Below, in pieces: positions 24,236 through 35,001 of a stretch of 64,000 nt of DNA. The position numbers and the translations under genes were made by a program. Positions within the stretch are counted from its first letter, which is position 1; each line of letters begins with the position of its first letter. The notes below the pieces were generated by a model. The model ran no database searches. It had not been told where the DNA came from and worked only from the letters and a program-made list of their open reading frames with translations. The DNA is from Beta vulgaris subsp. vulgaris (taxonomy: Eukaryota; Streptophyta; Magnoliopsida; Caryophyllales; Amaranthaceae): the NCBI RefSeq assembly GCF_026745355.1, contig NC_079208.1, positions 49,861,816 through 49,925,815 on the forward strand. The letters run 5' to 3'.

Positions 24236-25944
24236 TGATAAGAGGTTTTTAGTGTGTCGTTCAGGCACTAAGAACCGCTTTCCAAACAATATTTATAATC
24301 CTAAAAAGCAACTACTAAGGAAATAGTAAGGGCAAGTCAAGGGTCGATCCACAGGGAAAATGGGATTGATTAGAGTCTATCTAGTCTAGACTACCTAATT
24401 GAAAGGTATTTGGGGGTTTGAAATATGTTTGGTAACAATTAAGACTATCTAACAGCTAGAACAAGCAAATATCACGAGTTTAAATATCAAAATAAAAGAC
24501 ACTAGAGTTAAGGTTACTAGTATGAATAAGAATGGATAATGATTGTTAATGCGATTATGGAGCGACGAAGACGATTATGCAAGGTTTAGTTCTCCTCTAA
24601 AATACTCGAGTCCTCTCTCGAATGGTCCTCAAGAGTAATCACTCAATCAATCAACTAAATCCTCTCTCGAATGGTCTTTAGTTAATTGATTAAGCGATTC
24701 AATAAGTTCGGAAAACCCCTAATGAAGGATCCCCTTAATTTCAATCCAATATCTTGGTATAGAAATTAAGTTGATTCTTGGGGATGATAAAACAGTTCAA
24801 AATCCGATTTAAGAACGTTTGAAATCAAAATACCAAAGTATAAATGTGATCAATATCTATCCTAAGGTCTCAAAACACCAAGATCAATGCATAAACTTCT
24901 CCTACATCACAATCACATCAACATCATATTTAAAACCTAATTCATACTTTCACCCTAACCCTAGATTATGAAACTACTCACTAATCATGGAGTTAAAACA
25001 ATTAACAATGAATCTATGACTAATCTAAGGCTAAACATGATTAAGAAATGATTAAACTAATGAAAGCGCAATATAAACTAAGAGAATGAAGATCTAAATA
25101 ATATAAGAACATAAACAAACACCAAGAGAATGAAATAAAACTAAAACTTTGAATTGAATTGAATGAAAAGTACCTTGAATGTAAATCGAATCACAAACTT
25201 GATCCTAATCTCAATTACCAATGAAAACTAAGTGTTTTCTCTCTAATACAAAACCCTAAAATATTGTGTGAAAACTAGAATAAAGCGTAAGTCTTCGAAA
25301 TAAAACAAAAACTCGTTTAATGAAGCCACGAGCTCCATTTTCCGGAAACGACTGGTGCGGCCGCACCAAATAGAGGTGCAGGCGCACCAAAAACAGGTGC
25401 GGGCGCACCTAACCCTTCTGCCTCAAACTGGACAGTTCAACTTAAAACGATCATAACTTCTTCATTTTATATCCAAATCAAGCTTATGACCAGTCGTTGG
25501 AAAGATATCGAAACGAGCTTTCACCTCCAACTGGAATTACCTTCATCCGATTTATGGTTTGAAAGTTATGTCCATTTAAGTTCTCCGTTCAAGATTTCAT
25601 TGTGCAATGTGCTCCTTTGTGCGAGCGGACATGGGGAATGGTGCAAGCGCACCATTTATCAATGTGTGCTTTGTTTTCATTGCTACCTTTTCCAACTTTA
25701 CAAATCGTAGCCATCTTAGTAGTTTCACCTATATCAAGAACATGGCAAAACAAGGTGAAAGCAAATGTACTAGAAATTCGGTCAAAAATGACTAAAAATC
25801 TAGCAAAATATCACTATGATGAAGTATATGATCAAGTGAATGAAATAGAAGGGGAAAGGGAGAATAAAGAGGGAAGAAAGGGGAGAAAGAGGATCAAAAT
25901 GAGCTAAAAGGAGTCCATAAAGTACGTTTGAAACACACTTATCA
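24236..25944 (-). repeat. 3' LTR of the LARD (minus orientation), 1709 bp
   Basis: TG...CA termini. Contains repeated TCCTCTCTCGAATGGTC motifs near 24610 and 24660 and three GGTGC(G/A)G(G/C)CGCACC palindromes near 25352-25412. The 60-100 codon open frames around 25486-25795 are also present in the other LTR, but no homology to a protein was recognised. Confidence 0.88.
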
Positions 25945-25956
25945 AACTCCCCCAAC
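25945..25956 (-). other. Polypurine tract of the LARD
   Basis: On the minus strand GTTGGGGGAGTT immediately precedes the TGATAAG end of the 3' LTR; it primes plus-strand synthesis in Ty3/gypsy elements of this type. Confidence 0.75.
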
Positions 25957-27559
25957 TTAGCGTTTTGCTTGTCCTCAAGTAAACCAAGAGTGAGAATGAA
26001 GGAAGAAGAAGAAAAAGAGAATAAAAAGAAAAGGGAAACATGCAACAAACTAATATGCTCTAAATGCAAGGTTACAAACATGACATGCAAGCTAAATGAG
26101 TTCATAGCAAGATTTAGGAGACCAACCAAACACAAGAGGGATGATGATTAGGAAGCACAAGAGTGACTCTACAGGCTCAATCCACCGATCAACCGAGTCT
26201 TTTTGAGAGAAGGCTTTCCAAGAGTGATTTCTCACTCTTTTCCACTTCCAAGACCCAAGTTTGACTCCTCCCTAGGGATGCTCAACCATAATTGCTCGCC
26301 TCTACCACATTTTGATGACCATTATCATGACTTGCACAAAATCTCCCCGCACTACTAAATCGACCAAGTCCAATCTAGAAGTCAAAAGGGACTTTGTTAA
26401 GGTTGTAACGAGGATGGTTAAGGGTGTGGATGATAGTTTAGGAATGTGGTGCAAAAAGGGTAAGTGGAGTACAAACTAGGGGTAAATACTCCCCCAAGCT
26501 AGTCCTAACACCAATCTCAATTCAAGAACTCACACATAACCTTGATTTCCACTTTGACTCTTTCACCTTTTGAACTCTTTCACTTTTTGAATATTTTTCA
26601 TTTTCTCATCAAATTGCGCTTTCTTTCTTTTCTTTCAATAGAAATTCAAATGAAACACTAAGAGCTTTCTTTCTTTCTTTTATTTCTTTTGAAATTTTTT
26701 GTTAGCTTTTGCAAATACTTGCATATTAACTAACTTTCAACCAAGACTCAATATCAAAACAACTCAACTCAACACAAACTAGACATGCACTCCACTTTGG
26801 GGAAAGTTTGGCCATGACTTATTATGAGGGTTAAGCAAAATAGGATAGAAGAGCTCAAATGGGTTGAGAAGCGGATAATTATGCCGGTATATAAGCTTTT
26901 GGCTTTGTAGCTCCGATCCTATTTCTAGCAAAAAGAAACGCCCTAAATCATTCTTCTAAAGGCTCGTCTTATGCAATCTTGGGGAGCTAAAATGCAAGTC
27001 ACAAGTTAGGCGATCAATGGTGAGGGTTGGGAATGAGTCTTACGAGGTTCTTGGCCCTCCTTCGGGATTCGTCGCACAAGGGGCAAGGCAATCCATTCAT
27101 CCAACTCGCCTAATTTCAAAGAGACTCTACCAAAAGTTATCGTTCTCAAGAGTCACTTAAAGTCACAACAGGGCTTCCAAAACCATCAAGTCTAATGTAG
27201 GGAAGGTCTTCCAATCAAGTTATGAAACTTTTAGCCACAAATCATGCATGCAACCAAGCTATCCTAAATGCAGGGAAAAAAATATTTTTTGTGTTTTTTT
27301 TATGCAAACCTAACATGCAAAAGTACTAAAAAGAACCTAAATGCAAAAGGGAGAAAAAAATGTTGAGATGGAGAGAACACATGCTAACTAACTCCCACAA
27401 GCTTAATACAAACTCCGTCCTCGGAGTGTACAAGCAAAGAGAAAGTAAGGGATGAGGTAACGGAAGAAAAAACAAGCAAAAATCCTAACCAAGTAAGATA
27501 AGGAGAAGGGTCTCAACATACCTGGCAAAAAGAGCTCTTTTAGGATAATTAGCTAGACC
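25957..27559. other. Non-coding interior of the LARD
   Basis: No retrotransposon protein domain recognised. It contains homopurine/pyrimidine-rich runs and a GAGGACAAGCAAAACGCTAA-like segment (minus strand) next to the polypurine tract, common in Athila/Tat-type elements. Confidence 0.5.
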
Positions 27560-28141
27560 TTATCCTAAATAATTTGACAAAGATCTCAATAGTTTGTCAT
27601 AAGCATTAGCACACATTTCACAATGGATCAAATAGGTATGATATAGATAAAGAGCATGCACAAATTTCAATGCGTCTATATGCTTACCAAGTAATGAGTG
27701 CCGGAAATAATGAAATTTCCAAGAGAATCCTGGAAAGTATGAAGAACAAACATTAAGATTCAAATAAAAAGAAGAAAACAATGAGTTCTCCTTTTGATGA
27801 TCCTTGCAAATTTTAAGCTCGGTCATATCCTCGATGACTTTCATTTGGGTCTTGTGAAGGTTTAAAGAGGTCAAAGGCTCTTCCAATGGTGAAACTTTGA
27901 GGCGAGGGAATAAGATGGGAAAGGAAGGAACTAAGTCGATTTTCCTTGAAAAAGGAATATGAAGAGAACGAGTAGAAACAAAAGTCTCATCAACTACTTT
28001 TTCAACATCATTAGACTTTATAGTGTAAGCTTTCTCAACAAATGATTCCTCTACTCTGGGATTCTCATCCATATCCCACTCATCATCTTCATTAGTTATG
28101 GTCATACAAGAGTGATTTTGATTATTAATAATTTGACCCAA
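27560..28141 (-). CDS. Unassigned 193-residue frame inside the LARD
   Basis: Open frame on the minus strand starting MGQIINNQNHSCMTITNEDD, acidic for the first 60 residues and aromatic-rich toward the end. It lies directly downstream of the gag-like frame in the element's orientation. I recognise no domain. It may be the degraded continuation of gag or an element-specific protein; given the damage elsewhere, it could also be non-functional. Confidence 0.35.
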   Translation of the reverse strand: MGQIINNQNHSCMTITNEDDEWDMDENPRVEESFVEKAYTIKSNDVEKVVDETFVSTRSLHIPFSRKIDLVPSFPILFPRLKVSPLEEPLTSLNLHKTQMKVIEDMTELKICKDHQKENSLFSSFYLNLNVCSSYFPGFSWKFHYFRHSLLGKHIDALKFVHALYLYHTYLIHCEMCANAYDKLLRSLSNYLG

Positions 28142-28272
28142 TGTTTCAATTGATATTTTGCTAGATTCGACAATTTGTCCATCATAGAATCACATCTCTT
28201 TAACAATGCCATATTTTCTTCAAGTGAATTAAGAATTTCAAATAAACATGGCGTTCACAGCTAGAACATCTT

Positions 28273-28548
28273 CTAAATTTGAGAAAGTGGTATTTCCATG
28301 TCCCACTCATAAGTATCTCTAGACAACCACCCAAAGAAACTCCATGCTTCATCAAAGTGTTGGGATCGAAATTCACCATTAAACATAGACTCCACAATTT
28401 CTCTTGTATGCATATTCAAACCATCATATATCACCTCACACATCTCCCAAATCTCAAGTCTATACTTAGTTAGAAGAGTGTTCTCAAATCTCTGATAATA
28501 ATTCCAAAATGGTTCATCCTCATATTGAGGAAAAAAAAAGTTCGTCAT
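28273..28548 (-). pseudogene. Gag-like fragment of the LARD
   Basis: A 91-residue frame begins about 200 bp after the primer-binding site in element orientation. It reads MTNFFFPQYEDEPFWNYYQR, then WEMCEVIYDGLNMHT, ESMFNGEF and DEAWSFFGWLSRDTYEWD. The pattern (aromatic 'FW.Y..RF', 'YDGL', 'A(W/F).FF..L') resembles the capsid region of plant Ty3/gypsy gag. It is too short for a full gag and lacks a zinc knuckle. Confidence 0.6.
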
Positions 28549-28727
28549 TTTTTGGAATTCTCTTTAAAAAAAAGTTAAAAAAAAAATTATGTACAAAACC
28601 CTAGACTCATATAAACAGCACTTACCACATAAAATAAAGACAAGAAAAAAAACCAAAAAGGAAAAGTTAAAAAAAAAAATCAATTAAGCAATTTCAAACT
28701 TAAGAAAACTTCAATCAATAGCATATT

Positions 28728-28745
28728 TCCCCGGCAACGGCGCCA
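28728..28745 (-). other. Primer-binding site, tRNA-Asp type
   Basis: On the minus strand TGGCGCCGTTGCCGGGGA lies 3 bp inside the 5' LTR. It is complementary to the 3' end of plant tRNA-Asp, the primer used by Athila/Tat-group elements, and it fixes the element's orientation. Confidence 0.88.
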
Positions 28746-28748
28746 TTT

Positions 28749-30451
28749 TGATAAGAGGTTTTTAGTGTGTCGTTAAGGCACTAAGAACCGCTTTCCAAAC
28801 AATATTTGTAGTCCTAACAAGCAATTACTAAGAGAATAGTAAGGGCAAGTCAAGGGTCGATCCACAGGGAAAAGGATTGGTTAAAGTCTATCAAGTCTAG
28901 AATCCTAATTGAAGAGTTTGGGGGTTTGAAAGAAGGTTTTGTAACAACTAAGACTAACTAATAACAAGAACAAGCAATAACACGAGTTTAAATATCAGAT
29001 AAAAGACACTAGAGTTAAGGTTACTAGTATGAATAAGAATGGATGATGATTGTTAATGCGATTTGAGCACGAAGACGATTATGCAAGGTTTAGTTCTCCT
29101 CTAAAATACTCGAGTCCTCTCTCGAATGGTCCTCAAGAGTAATCCTTAATCTACAACTAAATCCTCTCTCGAATGGTCTTTAGTTAATTGATTAAGAGAT
29201 TCAATAAGTTTGGAAAACCCCTAATGAAGGATCCCCTTAATTTCCATCCAATATCTTGGTATGAAATTAAGTTGATTCTTGGGGATGATAAAAGAGTTCA
29301 AAATCCGATTTAAGAACATTTGAAATCAAAATACCAAAGTATAAATGTGATCAATATCTATCCTAAGGTCTCAAAACACCAAGATCAATGCATAAACTTC
29401 TCATACATCACAATCACATCAACAACATTTTTAAAACCCTAATTCATACTTTCACCCTAACCCTAGATATGAAACTACTCACTAATCATGGAGTTTAAGC
29501 AATTAAACATAAAATCTATGACTAATCTAAGGTTAAACATGATTAAGTAATGATTAAACTAATGAAAAGCAATTATAAACTAAGAGAATGAAGATCTTAA
29601 ATATATAAGAACATAAACAAACACCAAGAGAATGAAATAAAAACTAAAACTTTGAATTGAATTGAATAAAAAGTACCTTGAATGTAAATCGAATCACAAA
29701 CTTTGATCTCTAATCTCAATTACCAATGAAAACTCAAGTGTTTTCTCTCTAATACAAAACCCTAAAATATTGTGTGAAAACTAGAATGAAAGCGTAAGTC
29801 TTCGAAATAAAACAAAAACTCGTTTAATGAAGCCACGAGCTCCATTTTCCGGAAACGACTAGTGCGGGCGCACCAAGATGAGGTGCGGGCGCACCAAATA
29901 GAGGTGCGGGCGCACCTAACCCTTCTGCCTCAAACTGGACAGTTCAACTTAAAACGATCATAACTTCTTCATTTTATATCCAAATCAAGCTTATGACCAG
30001 TCGTTGGAAAGATATCGAAACGAGCTTTCACCTCCAACTAGAATTACCTTCATCCGATTTATGGTTTGAAAGTTATGTCCATTTGAAGTTCTCCGTTCAA
30101 GATTTCATTGTGCAAATGTGCTCCTTTGTGCGAGCGGACATGGGGAATGGTGCAAGCGCACCATTTATCAATGTGTGCTTTGTTTTCATTGCTACCTTTT
30201 CCAACTTTACAAATCGTAGCCATCTTAGTAGTTTCACCTATATCAAGAACATGGCAAAACAAGGTGAAAGCAAATGTACTAGAAATTCGGTCAAAAATGA
30301 CTAAAAATCTAGCAAAATATCACTATGATCAAGTATGATCAAGTGAATGAAATAGAAGGGGAAAGGGAGAATAAAGAGGGAAGAAAGGGGAGAAAGAGGA
30401 TCAAAATGAGCTAAAAAGAGTCCATAAAGTACGTTTGAAACACACTTATCA
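28749..30451 (-). repeat. 5' LTR of the LARD (minus orientation), 1703 bp
   Basis: TG...CA termini, collinear with the 24236-25944 LTR but with many substitutions and short indels. It has three GGTGCGGGCGCACC-type palindromes near 29862-29915, with different spacers and one changed copy compared with the other LTR. Confidence 0.88.
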
Positions 30452-31360
30452 GGTTCCCTCGTACTTTTCAAAATATATGAGGTACCCCTCAGTCTCACAA
30501 TAATACACCCAAATTCCCATAATGACTAACGATGTTAACCAGCATTAGTCATTAATCCTAATTGCTTTTTATCCTATTTAATCCCTAATCCTGATCTTAA
30601 TATTAACTCCTACATCTAACCCCTAAACCTTAACCCTAACCCTAACCCTAACCCATTCTCGCTCCTACCACCAACTCCCACCTCCCCACCACCCCTGCCC
30701 CCCCAACCCCAGAACCTCACCCCCCGCATCCCCTCCCCTACCCTCCCACCTCCCCACCACCCCTTCCCCCAACCCTAGCACCCTACCCCCTCACAACCCC
30801 CATTGGATTACCCCCGCACCTCCGTTGAATTTTGCTCCCTTCCCCTCAACCCTCAGCGATTTTCGTTCCCCTCCCCCGACCAAGGTGGTTAACTTGTGTT
30901 GCTTTCTTCTCTCTCTCCTCTATACACGTTACGAAAATCGGTTCTGTTTTTAAAACGCAACCACCTATTGTGGGCTGCGAAAATCGGTTCAACCACCTGT
31001 TGTGGCTTATGAAAGTTAGCGATGTGGGGAGAGGGTTGCGGAAGTCGATAGGGGTAGGGGAAGGTTGTGGAAATTGACAGGGGTGGGGGTGCGAGGGTTG
31101 GTGGGAGCGTTAGGGAGGGGTGGTGTATCGATGGTTAAGGTTAGGGTTATGGGTAGGGTTAGGGTTAGTGGTTAATTAGGGTTGAAAATAACAAAATAAG
31201 GGTTAATGACTAACAGCGGTTAACGGAGTTAACCGTCGTTAGTCATTAAGGGTATTTGAATGTATTTTTATGAAACTGAGGGGTACCCCGTGTATTTTGA
31301 GAAGTGTGAGGGTACCTCGTGAATAAACCGAAAACTCGTGGGTATTTGGTGAAAAAACCG
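30452..31360. repeat. MULE body with telomere-like and C-rich tracts
   Basis: Holds TAACCCTAACCCTAACCC near 30631 and the inverse GGTTAGGGTTAG-type motifs near 31137-31170, with a C-rich interior at 30650-30850. The telomere-like runs lie in opposite orientations near each terminal repeat, so they belong to the element's inverted ends. The unit is mostly CCCTAA rather than the plant telomere CCCTAAA. Confidence 0.6.
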
Positions 31361-32776
31361 TATAAAATACTCGATTTAGCAACAAGGAAGGTTGTTATTT
31401 CTAGAGACATCATTTTTCATTAGAGTCGCTTCCCTTTTCACCACTCTTCTTCCCCTCATACTACTTATACTACCAATTTCTTTCTCCCTCACACAACAAA
31501 TATTTCCATCCCTTCTCCTCCTTCATCATCACCTCATACACCTGATTCTCCCACTTGTTCTGATTCTTCTCTAGTCATACCTTCATCTTCTACTTCTGAT
31601 CTCCTATTTCATCACCTTTCCCACATATTTCTCCTCCATTCAGAAAATCCACAAGACTTACCAAACTTCCTTCTCATCTTAATAATTTTATGTGTTTCTA
31701 CGACTACATCTCATCGGTGTAAATTAGTTTCTTTTGACTCTCTTCTTCCTACACACAAAGCTTTCGTAGCTACTCATACTGACATAGTTGAACCTACTCA
31801 CTATGCTGAAGTTGCTAAGGATTTCAAGTGGGTAGAGCTATGGACAAGGAAATTTCAACCTTGACTAACACTAGCACTTAGGAGTTTACAGTTTTACCTA
31901 AGGGAAAGAAAGCCATAGGTTGTGAGTGGGTTTACAAGGTTAAAAATCATGATGATGGAACAATTGAAAGGTATAAAGCCAAATTAGTAGCTAAGGGCTT
32001 TACACAGAAATATGGGCTAGATTATCAAGATACTTTCTCACCTGTTGTAAAGATGTCAACTGTGACATGCTTAATTTCTTTAGCTGCTAGCAAACAGTGG
32101 AATTTGTTTCAATTGGATGTCAACAATGCCTTTTTACATTGGAAAATACACGAGGAGGTGTATATGAAAGTCCCTAAGGGAGTCATAGCTCCGCCTGGTC
32201 ATGTTTGTAGACTTAAGAAGTCTTTATATCAATCAGCAATACATATTACAAGAATCTCATTTTTTATGAGAGGACAAAACACATAGAAGTGGATTGTCAC
32301 TTCACAAGGGACAAAGTTCTTGATGGTATTCTACAACTCAGTTATATTTCTACTACTCATCAACTAGTTGGCATTTTTACCAAAATTCTTCCTAGTGCTC
32401 AATATTATTATTTCTACACTATCTTCCAAACTCGGTATGATTCAAATCCTCCCAGGGTGAAGGGTGGTTTTGGTTTACACTCGGCAAAGCCCATATCCAG
32501 TCATCAAGTTAGTTACAAGGCAGTTAGAGTTAGTTAGCTCCAAGCATAACAATATGAAGTTAGTTGTTTAGCTTCTAGCAGAAGTTTCATTAATTTATTT
32601 TCTCTTCCTGTAATAATGAGTTGTAATTCTTCTTTGTACAAATAGATCATCTACTGTAATGATTCAATTCATTCAATAACAAACACATAGAAATATTCTC
32701 CTCTCTATTTCTCTCTCTACATTTCTTCATTTCTTAAGTTGAGTTCATACTAAAATGATGAACTCTAACAACAGTT

Positions 32777-33972
32777 TTGTTTATGCATAACATATAGAGA
32801 TAAGAATGTAAGAGGACGTAATTTGATACGTGGGTGTAGATTGAAGATGATATAGGAAGGGAAGAAACGAGATGCGACCCCTAGGGCAGTCTACCCACAC
32901 TACCCCTTCCCTCATCCCTATAAGAATCAGATTTGAGATGTCAAAATATGTGAGGTAAAAGAGTTACCCACCAACTTAAACCCACATAATTTGCTTAAAC
33001 TTGCATCAGTTTTTTTTTTTAACAAGGTAAGTTGAAATCCTTTACCTATAAAAGAAAATTGGGAGATTTATCTTGCAAGAGGCGGATGAGACTCAATCAC
33101 ATAACTTTTAGAATTGAAAGTAATGCCAACATCACTAAATTATCACCCGTTACTCAAACTTATACCCAATCAGTCAAAATCTCACTCCTTATCAAAGTAG
33201 ATGGGGCTCCTGTCTCTCACAAAACTGGAACAGAATTATTTCAAAAGTTTGGTTGTTGTCGATTCTAAATTCCTAATGAATAAAGGGTGGGGTTCATCGA
33301 GAGATAAAGAACACATTACGGCCACTAATTTGTCTAACAATTTTTAATCAACTTCTTTTAATGGTCTATTATATACGTCTCAAAACATGCACAATACATT
33401 TTCCCAAGACAACTGCTTTCACAATCACACAAAGCAGACAAAACTTTCAACGCTCCACCTCATGCAATTTTCACTTCAACATTATCAAGCACCATCTAAG
33501 TACTAGCAGTAGCACTAATACATTTTTATATTATAACATTTGAAATTTATTTAGCATCAATTTATAGTTGTGACTTGTGAGGAATGAGGATACTATGTTA
33601 CTTACTCAATTACTCGTGTCAACTACATTAACTACCCCCACTTCTTGTTTTGTTATGTAGTGCTGATCTGTGCTTTCTCTAACACACAAATAATATATTT
33701 TAAGTAAGTTATTACTGTTACTCTATTATTTAAGCATTTGAATTTATTATTTTCACTTAGTCTATTACATTACTTAAAAGATTAAGTACAACTTTAGATA
33801 GTGGTAGAAATTTCACCTCAAATATAATTATAAATAATTCATGCTATTCTTGGACTTATAGATCTATCTTACGTTTTTCCTTATAACAAGAGAATGTGCC
33901 TTGTTAAAAGATTAAGTACAACTTTATACTCCATAGTGGTAGAAATTTCATCTCAAATGGTCAAATATAATA
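32777..33972. other. Non-coding stretch
   Basis: No gene recognised. Short open frames (for example 33032-33268) lack any domain or codon pattern. Confidence 0.35.
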
Positions 33973-34254
33973 CTTCTTTTGTTTCGTTTTAAATACAACA
34001 AAGGGGTATTATTGGTATAGTTTGTCTTGTAAGAAACCGTCTACTTTTAAATTAAAATTAGATAATAGTATGTTCAATATTAAAAAGAGAATTAGCCCAA
34101 TAGTAATTAGGTTAATTTCTTTCGATGACTAATTTAATTCATTTAATGACTATGTCTACTTTTATATTAAAATTAGACCGTCTCTTTTAATAATTTTTGT
34201 TATTTGTAAGATATAAAATATTCATTTATTGCATTTAAAATGAAACAGATAAAG
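33973..34254. mobile_element. Stowaway-like MITE
   Basis: CTTCTTTTGTTTCGTTTTAA and the inverse of TTTAAAATGAAACAGATAAAG are diverged terminal inverted repeats; both ends abut TA. 282 bp, non-coding. Confidence 0.65.
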
Positions 34255-35001
34255 TAATGATTTTAATAATTCATGCTATTCTTGGACGTATGGATTTTCT
34301 TATCATTTTTTTTAAATAACAAGAGATCGGACGTTGGAGCAACTTCAACGGACCATTTGAGGTCCCAGCTTGCAAATATGAGAAAGTTAGGAGTGTTCTT
34401 AGCTCTTATCCGTCTCCCCTTTATTAAGAGGTTGGCCTCCAAAGTTAGAGCGGATTTACTAAACCACTAGTTTTGTCTCACCATATGTAAAGAATAAAAT
34501 AAATGAAAGACATACAAGTACAACATTAACCTAATTCTTCTATAACTTCTTATAAACTTCATCAATTAAATCTACTATTTCTGCGCATATATTTGGACAT
34601 TCATTATTTTTGATTGAAATCATGTACAGTATTTTGTATAATTTCTCACATTTTAGATATCATCAAGAGAGATCAACAGAGTAAAGAATATTAAACCGTA
34701 GTAAAAGCAGTAACTAATATCACAAAATAATGATGATCTCAAAATTATCATGATCTTTTCTAGTTCATAGATACATTTCCAAATAACAAATAAAGCAACA
34801 AAATAAGGCATCTAAGTTCTTAAACCTATCAAATTTACCATTCCACAATGTATTTAACTCTTAACTGAAATTTGTAATGTAAACCACATACAAATCCCAA
34901 TAATCCTAATCATCTTTTTTTTTTTTTTTACTAGGAGTGGAATAATACTAACTTTCACCTTTTTTTTTTTTTTTTTTGTTTGAGAGGGTGTGAAATTACA
35001 A
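34255..35001. other. Intergenic region and 3' UTR of the B-box gene
   Basis: 34320-34470 carries GTCCCAGCTTGCAAATAT, shared with 45190 (TCCCAGCTTGCAAATATT), so it is a repeat remnant. 34910-34930 and 34960-34977 are T runs close to the minus-strand stop codon and lie in the probable 3' UTR. Confidence 0.4.

Larger units (their letters stand above)
24236..30451 (-). mobile_element. Non-autonomous Athila/Tat-like LTR retrotransposon (LARD), 6.2 kb
   Basis: Two direct LTRs of about 1.7 kb, each bounded by TGATAAG...CTTATCA, flanked by the 5-bp duplication GGTTC (24231-24235 and 30452-30456). The primer-binding site and polypurine tract show it is oriented on the minus strand. The 2.8-kb interior has no protease, RT or integrase, only gag-like and unassigned frames, so it is a large retrotransposon derivative. 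The LTRs differ at many positions, including small indels, so the insertion is not recent. It sits in the left terminal repeat of the MULE. Confidence 0.88.
24187..31360. mobile_element. MULE-like element inserted in copia (itself split by an LTR element)
   Basis: The left end CGATTTTTTCACCAAATACC and the inverse of the right end CGGTTTTTTCACCAAATACC continue as matching terminal repeats through TTTTCGGTTTATTCACGAGG. The flanks TATAAAGTA (24178-24186) and TATAAAATA (31361-31369) are a 9-bp duplication with one mismatch, the size typical of Mutator-like elements. Excluding the nested LTR element, the MULE is about 950 bp: 24187-24235 plus 30457-31360. Long terminal repeats extend inward (GAGGTACCCCTCAGT near 30480 against ACTGAGGGGTACC near 31275; GACTAACGATGTTAACC against GGTTAACCGTCGTTAGTC-like sequence). 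No transposase. Confidence 0.8.
22290..32776 (+). pseudogene. Degenerate Ty1/copia retrotransposon, interrupted by nested elements
   Basis: Left part 22290-24186: UBN2-type gag (QRLIQFLMKVNEKY, SNILMM, LPSISKAYNLLLQ), a zinc knuckle CEHCKMKNHTIDKC at about 22688, a protease-like DSGASDHLC near 22994, then integrase motifs (LGHVSFGRLN, FITIVDDFTRMT, RSDNAP, QNGIVERKHKHLLKTARVL). Many stops and frameshifts. Right part 31361-32776: LDLATRKVVISRDIIFH, reverse transcriptase (CEWVYKVK, YKAKLVAKGFTQ, QLDVNNAFLH, VPKGV), then after an internal deletion the RNase H end (HIEVDCHFTRDKV, LVGIFTKILPS). A 3' LTR-like tail runs to about 32776, ending CTCTAACA. No 5' LTR was found. Positions 24187-31360 are a later insertion. 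Confidence 0.85.

Noticed and set aside
24187..24236. Left MULE end as part of the copia coding sequence
   Set aside because: Its inverse is found at 31311-31360, flanked by a 9-bp duplication, so it is an inserted terminus.
29993..30304. 103-residue open frame present in an LTR (also 25486-25795)
   Set aside because: Lies in LTRs of a retrotransposon, frames differ between the two copies by indels, no domain recognised.
30625..30660. Possible telomere or chromosome end
   Set aside because: Only three or four CCCTAA units, internal to a MULE and mirrored in its other half.
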